Assembly: GCA_020847975.1 (NCBI GenBank)
Contig: JADLBD010000197.1
Location: 1-43,675 of the forward strand
DNA from: Bryobacterales bacterium
Lineage (GTDB): Bacteria; Acidobacteriota; Terriglobia; Bryobacterales; Bryobacteraceae
Reading direction: 5' to 3'
DNA: 43,675 nucleotides
In this document: positions 39,803-43,675 of the stretch, piece by piece
Position numbering within the stretch: the first letter of the stretch is position 1
Layout: every line of letters starts with the position of its first letter
The notes under the pieces: generated by a model
What the model saw: the letters and a program-made list of their open reading frames with translations, nothing else
What the model was told of the DNA's origin: nothing
Databases searched by the model: none
Made by a program: the position numbers and the translations under genes

Positions 39803-41421
39803 AACTCCCGGCATGGATATTCCTGTGCGGCGCCCTCGCCGTGCTGGAGTTGCCCGCGCAGGTGACGTTTGAGCGGCTGTTGAAAGCCGAATCGGAACCG
39901 CGCAACTGGCTGACGTACTCGGGCTCTTATAAGGGCTGGCGTTACAGCGCCCTCGATCAGATCAACCGTCAAAATGTGAAGGATCTGAAAGTGGCGTGGG
40001 TCTACCAGATGCCTGTTACCCACCGTGTGGAAACCACGCCGCTCGTTGTGGACGGCGTGATGTATCTGACCGAGCCGCCGTCAAATGTGGTGGCGCTCGA
40101 TGCGGCCACCGGCCGCCAGTACTGGCGCTACCGGCGTAGCCTTCCGGCGAAGATCAATGTCTGCTGCGGCCAGGTCAACCGCGGCGTCGCCGTGCTCGGC
40201 GACCGCATATTCGTCGGTACGGTCGATGCCCACCTGGTGGCATTGAACGCCAAGACGGGAGCGGTGCTGTGGGACGTGGCAGTGGCGGATTACCGCACAG
40301 GCCACAGCATCACGGTGGCGCCGCTCATTGTGAAAGACATGGTGGTGACCGGGATTGCGGGCGGCGAATATGGAATTCGCGGCTTCCTCGATGCATACGA
40401 CACGAAGACGGGGCAGCGGCGATGGCGCTTCTGGACCATCCCCGGCCCCGGTGAAAAAGGCCATGAGACGTGGCCCGGCGATACATGGAAGCACGGCGGC
40501 GGGCCGACCTGGGTGACCGGGTCGTACGACCCCGAGCAAGACCTGATCATCTGGGGCGTGGGGAATCCTTCACCGGACTGGAATGGCGATGCCCGCAAGG
40601 GCGACAATCTGTTTTCGGATTCAGCCATTGCCCTTGACGCCGCCACCGGCAAACTCAAATGGTACTTCCAGATGGTGCCGCACGATGTCCACGATTGGGA
40701 TTCGGTGCAGGTCCCGGTGCTGGTGGATGGTGATTGGAAGGGCAAGCCGCGAAAGCTCGTCTACTGGGCGCATCGCAATGGGTTCTACTATGTGCTCGAC
40801 CGGCAGACGGGCGAATTCCTGCTCGGCAAACCGTTCGCCACCCAGACCTGGGCCAAGAGACTGGATGAGCGCGGGCGTCCCGTTCGGAATCCCGGGATCG
40901 ATCCGACACCGGAGGGCGTTTATGTTTGGCCCGGTGTGCAGGGAGCGACGAATTGGTATTCGCCTTCCTACAATCCGCTCACCGGGCTGTTTTATCTGAC
41001 GGCCTGGGAAAACAAGGGCTTCTATCAAAAAGGTGAGGCCGAGTACATCGCCGGCAACCGCTATATCGGGAGTGTCCCAAAAATCGATCTCGATGACGAG
41101 CCCGGCTACGGCGTCATTCGCGCCCTTGACCCGAAAACCGGTGAGAAGGCCTGGGAATACAAAGTCCACACCAAGCCCTGGTCCGGAGTTCTCTCCACCG
41201 CCGGGAAACTGGTCTTTGCCGCAAGCGGCGGATGGATTACCCGCGACCGGCAGGAAATGGAAGCCTGGTTTTACGCGCTGGATGCGGAGAATGGCCGCGA
41301 ACTCTGGCGCATCAACCTGGGAGGCGACATGTCGAGCAGCGCCATCACCTACCAGGTGAATGGAAAGCAGATGGTGACGATGTCCGCGGGCAGCGCCATC
41401 TTCACCTTTGCGCTGCCGTAA
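39799..41421 (+). CDS. PQQ-dependent alcohol dehydrogenase-like quinoprotein
   Basis: A 540-residue eight-bladed propeller enzyme of the PQQ methanol/ethanol dehydrogenase family, oxidising alcohols in the periplasm and passing electrons to the coupled cytochrome c. Evidence: signal peptide; 'WLTYSGSYKGWRYSALDQIN'; the vicinal cysteines Cys122-Cys123 in 'INVCCGQVNRG', which sit over the PQQ; 'WGVGNPSPDWNG'; and the catalytic region 'PHDVHDWDSVQV' with Asp299 and Asp301. The D-x-D pair is the pattern of lanthanide-using XoxF-type enzymes; calcium enzymes have a small residue at the second position. No separate cytochrome domain is fused. ATG 39799 replaces an upstream open frame because of the ATGA overlap and ribosome site AAAGGAG. 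The substrate is unknown. Confidence 0.92.
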   Translation: MKLPAWIFLCGALAVLELPAQVTFERLLKAESEPRNWLTYSGSYKGWRYSALDQINRQNVKDLKVAWVYQMPVTHRVETTPLVVDGVMYLTEPPSNVVALDAATGRQYWRYRRSLPAKINVCCGQVNRGVAVLGDRIFVGTVDAHLVALNAKTGAVLWDVAVADYRTGHSITVAPLIVKDMVVTGIAGGEYGIRGFLDAYDTKTGQRRWRFWTIPGPGEKGHETWPGDTWKHGGGPTWVTGSYDPEQDLIIWGVGNPSPDWNGDARKGDNLFSDSAIALDAATGKLKWYFQMVPHDVHDWDSVQVPVLVDGDWKGKPRKLVYWAHRNGFYYVLDRQTGEFLLGKPFATQTWAKRLDERGRPVRNPGIDPTPEGVYVWPGVQGATNWYSPSYNPLTGLFYLTAWENKGFYQKGEAEYIAGNRYIGSVPKIDLDDEPGYGVIRALDPKTGEKAWEYKVHTKPWSGVLSTAGKLVFAASGGWITRDRQEMEAWFYALDAENGRELWRINLGGDMSSSAITYQVNGKQMVTMSAGSAIFTFALP

Positions 41422-41436
41422 GCAGAGGAGGCGAAC

Positions 41437-43059
41437 ATGAGTGGAATTATGCGTCGGGATTGGCTCCGCGGGGTGACCGCGGGCTTGGGCGCTTCTGGAA
41501 TATCACGGCTGGCGCCGGCGGCGACAACCGCCTCGTATCGAGACTGTGTCGTGGAGACGACGGCGGGAAACGTGCGCGGCTATACGAGTCACGGCGTCCA
41601 CACGTTCAAAGGGATTCCTTATGGCGCTCCCACGGGCGGAGCAGCAAGGTTTCAGGCTCCGTCGAAGCCGAAGCCCTGGCCGGGCGTGAGGAGTTCATTG
41701 TCTTATGGACACATATGTCCCAATTCCATTCCCATTGCCAGCGGAGGCGACAACACTGCGCCGCGGGATGAGGACGAGTTCCTGCTCTACCGCTCCCACG
41801 GATACCCGGGCGCGGGCGAGGATTGCCTCCGCGTCAATGTGTGGACTCCGCAAATCAACGGCTCTCACGCGCACAAACGTCCGGTGATGGTGTGGATGCA
41901 CGGCGGCGGATTCACGGGCGGCTCCGGCAACGACCTGCTGGCCTATGACGGAGAGAATCTTGCCCGGCACGGGGACGTCGTCGTGGTCACTCACAACCAC
42001 CGCCTGAATTTATTCGGTTACTTGAACCTCATGCAGTTCGGCGAACGCTACACGGATTCGGCAAACGCCGGAATGCTGGATCTGGTGGCCGTGCTCGAGT
42101 GGGTGCGGGATAACATTGCGGGCTTTGGCGGCGACCCCGGAAGTGTGACGATCTTCGGCCAATCCGGCGGCGGCGCGAAGGTGGGAACGCTGATGGCCAT
42201 GCCCGCGGCGAAAGGCCTGTTTCACAGGGCGGTTGTCCAGAGCGGTTCCTCCTTGCGCATGGCGATGCCCGAGGATTCAGCAAAATTCACCGCAAGTCTG
42301 CTTCAGCAACTGAACCTGAGCAAAACGCAGGTGGAGCAGCTTCATACGCTTCCCGCGGCGCGCCTGTGTGCGGCCGCGATGGCCATGAAGCGCCCGGCAT
42401 GGGGCCCCACAGTGGACGGAGAGACACTGCCGCACCACCCGTTCGATCCGGAGGCGCCATCCGTGTCGGCTGGAGTGCCGATGCTGATCGGCACAAATCT
42501 CAATGAATTCGTCAACGGCGTCGACAATCCGGAAGTGGATACCCTGACCGCGGAGCAACTCCAGGAACGTGTGAGCAAGCTGTACGGGAGCAAGGCAGAT
42601 CAGGTCATCGCCGCCTACCGGCGCGAATACCCGAAAGCGACACCCTTCGGCTTACTGGCGGCCATCTCCGCCGCGCGCCCGCGGCAGAACGCCTTCACAC
42701 AGGCCGAACGGAAATCACACTTGGGGGCAGCCCCGGCCTACGAGTACATCTTCGGATGGCGCACTCCGATGTTGGACGGCCGCCCCGGAACGTTTCACAG
42801 TTGCGAGATCGCCTTCGTATTCGACAACGCGGACAAGTGCGTAAACTACACCGGCGGCACACCGGAGGCGCTGGCGCTGGCGAAAACCGTCAGCCAGGCT
42901 TGGATCCACTTCGCGCGCAGCGGCAACCCCAATCACGGCGGACTCCCGGAGTGGCCGGCATTTGCCCCGCACAAGAAGGCCGCGATGATCTTCGACAGGA
43001 CGAGCGCCGTGCGCGAGGATCCGGAGGGAGAAGGACGGCGGATTATCTTTGGGACGTAG
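41437..43059 (+). CDS. Exported type B carboxylesterase
   Basis: A 540-residue alpha/beta hydrolase of the carboxylesterase/lipase (COesterase) family. A short N-terminal region ('MRRDWLRGVTAGLGASG') resembles a Tat signal. Core motifs: 'TFKGIPYGAP', 'EDCLRVNVWTP', the oxyanion 'WMHGGGFTGGS', the nucleophile Ser in 'IFGQSGGGAK', the acidic residue in 'LIGTNLNEF', and the catalytic His in 'GTFHSCEIAFVFDN'. Late residues 'AWIHFARSGNPNHGGLPEWP' are the family's ending. It starts 15 bases after the dehydrogenase stop with an 'AGAGGAGG' site, so it belongs to the same operon. It may release the alcohol used by the PQQ enzyme from an ester; this is inference. Confidence 0.92.
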   Translation: MSGIMRRDWLRGVTAGLGASGISRLAPAATTASYRDCVVETTAGNVRGYTSHGVHTFKGIPYGAPTGGAARFQAPSKPKPWPGVRSSLSYGHICPNSIPIASGGDNTAPRDEDEFLLYRSHGYPGAGEDCLRVNVWTPQINGSHAHKRPVMVWMHGGGFTGGSGNDLLAYDGENLARHGDVVVVTHNHRLNLFGYLNLMQFGERYTDSANAGMLDLVAVLEWVRDNIAGFGGDPGSVTIFGQSGGGAKVGTLMAMPAAKGLFHRAVVQSGSSLRMAMPEDSAKFTASLLQQLNLSKTQVEQLHTLPAARLCAAAMAMKRPAWGPTVDGETLPHHPFDPEAPSVSAGVPMLIGTNLNEFVNGVDNPEVDTLTAEQLQERVSKLYGSKADQVIAAYRREYPKATPFGLLAAISAARPRQNAFTQAERKSHLGAAPAYEYIFGWRTPMLDGRPGTFHSCEIAFVFDNADKCVNYTGGTPEALALAKTVSQAWIHFARSGNPNHGGLPEWPAFAPHKKAAMIFDRTSAVREDPEGEGRRIIFGT

Positions 43060-43540
43060 GATATGCCACTACGCGCGGTCGCTCCAGCGCCTGATCAACG
43101 GTGCTCCTTAGCAGGTCGAACGTGCACCTTGTGCTCGTTTTTCTGACCCCTTGAAGGGAAACAGATTTTGCGTCACCAAAGATCTCATTCACTCTTTCCG
43201 TAGGGAGCGCGTAGAAGTCCCACCCGCCAACGTCCAGCACGTTAGCGCGGGATTTGTCTTGTTCCGGATAGTGGCAAAATACATACAAATCCGCACAACG
43301 GGTCGGGCCGCCCTCGTACTTGCCAGTGGCGGGGTTCCAGACGATTGCTTTGCGAATTCCGAATCGAATCGGAGATGGCTTCTCCTGGCGCCAGCTTTGG
43401 CAGTCTGCGGCTGACTTTACTTCGATTCCCTTGCCCCGATACTGGAGATCGGCAGCGTCCCATTCGATCCTGGGTTTGTCTACCGCGCGGAGCGCAGCAC
43501 CGACCTTCCAGCATTGGAATAGGAGTCCTGTGACTTACAA
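43043..43540 (-). pseudogene. PD-(D/E)XK-type nuclease-like gene cut by an IS end
   Basis: A coherent reading frame runs from about 43534 to a TAA at 43043, about 163 residues, including 'GLLFQCWKVGAALRAVDKPR', 'IEWDAADLQYRGKGIEVKSA', 'RFGIRKAIVWNPATGKYEGG' and 'NVLDVGGWDFYALPTERV'. 'WDAADL...IEVKS' has the D...ExK spacing of PD-(D/E)XK nucleases. No proper start codon exists: at 43535-43537 a stop interrupts the frame, and right behind it lie the repeats of what looks like an insertion sequence. The gene therefore seems to have lost its 5' end. Its sequence is less GC-rich than the neighbours, suggesting it was acquired. It overlaps the esterase end by 17 bases. Confidence 0.7.
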
Positions 43541-43675
43541 ATGAGTGCGCCTCGGGGGACACCTCAAAACCGGCCAATGAGGGACACCTCAAAACCGGCC
43601 AACGGAGGTGAGGCAGGACAAGGTTAGTTATACCCTACCGGCAGCCCCGCCGGCAAACCAAAGTTCACGAGCTCA
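43541..43675. mobile_element. End of an IS21-like insertion sequence (partial)
   Basis: The 135 bases at the right edge hold no gene but contain two exact 22-base direct repeats (43556-43577 and 43581-43602; core GACACCTCAAAACCGG), followed by GGAGGTGAGGC. Tandem end repeats of this sort are typical of IS21-family termini, with istA outside the window. The exact outer end is not certain; the TG at about 43541 is a candidate. Family call by resemblance only. Confidence 0.5.
43556..43602. repeat. Two 22-base direct repeats
   Basis: Identical copies at 43556-43577 and 43581-43602, each starting GGGACACC and ending CGGCCAA, separated by TGA, giving a 25-base period. They are probably transposase binding sites of the insertion sequence end. 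Confidence 0.9.

Noticed and set aside
43556..43602. CRISPR array
   Set aside because: Only two repeat copies separated by three bases, no spacers; better explained as insertion-sequence end repeats.

Overview
This is a high-GC, gene-dense chromosomal window that most resembles a Solibacter/Bryobacter-type acidobacterium. The grounds are family-level: Solibacter-type (TIGR03437-like) Ig-like domains, secreted proteins combining BACON-like and SLH domains, a class D sortase with an LPHTA-tailed substrate, a twin-arginine Gfo/Idh/MocA oxidoreductase, a PQQ dehydrogenase with its cytochrome c, and LpxL and type Vd patatin genes that imply an outer membrane. No rRNA, tRNA or CRISPR array was seen. 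No stretch longer than about 300 bases lacks a gene; the longest gaps are 989-1218 and 19561-19783.

Layout. 1-1584: the end of a secreted Ig-like protein and two small cupins. 1612-4755 (minus): an ATGA-coupled 7-deazaguanine operon, MFS transporter > queC > a queE-like gene that has lost its iron-sulfur cysteines > an intact queE. 4881-7340: a secreted Ig-like/propeller protein. 7348-9488 (minus): a PD-(D/E)XK-like unknown coupled to an LpxL-type acyltransferase. 9507-14872: YggS, a glycosyltransferase, an M20 peptidase and a patatin-barrel protein. 14878-15861: aldo/keto reductase, then a DUF29 gene reduced to its two ends. 16084-19560 (minus): a large SLH surface protein with a divergent promoter. 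19784-24059: an unknown membrane-anchored protein, an inositol-monophosphatase-like enzyme, an unknown secreted protein and a RibBA-like protein with a degraded cyclohydrolase half.

24137-29498 is the most unusual locus. A CPC-type P1B metal ATPase is fused in frame to an HflK-type SPFH domain, followed by HflC, a second HflK and a small membrane-anchored protein, all tightly coupled. It reads as a metal pump built into a prohibitin-like membrane scaffold. 29528-31934: a DUF4157 double-HExxH metallopeptidase and an oxidoreductase with a strong terminator.

31984-36756 (minus): a sortase operon (LPHTA substrate > class D sortase > small secreted protein) next to a KdpD-like kinase and two OmpR/KdpE-type regulators. 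Almost identical 18-bp direct-repeat sites lie upstream of the substrate gene and of one regulator, so the two-component genes probably control surface anchoring. 36854-43059: a second SLH protein and a cytochrome c > PQQ dehydrogenase > carboxylesterase operon. At the right edge a PD-(D/E)XK-type gene is cut off by what looks like the end of an IS21-like element.

Many genes here have a TATAAT-like -10 element only 6-8 bases before the start codon, suggesting leaderless or near-leaderless transcripts.
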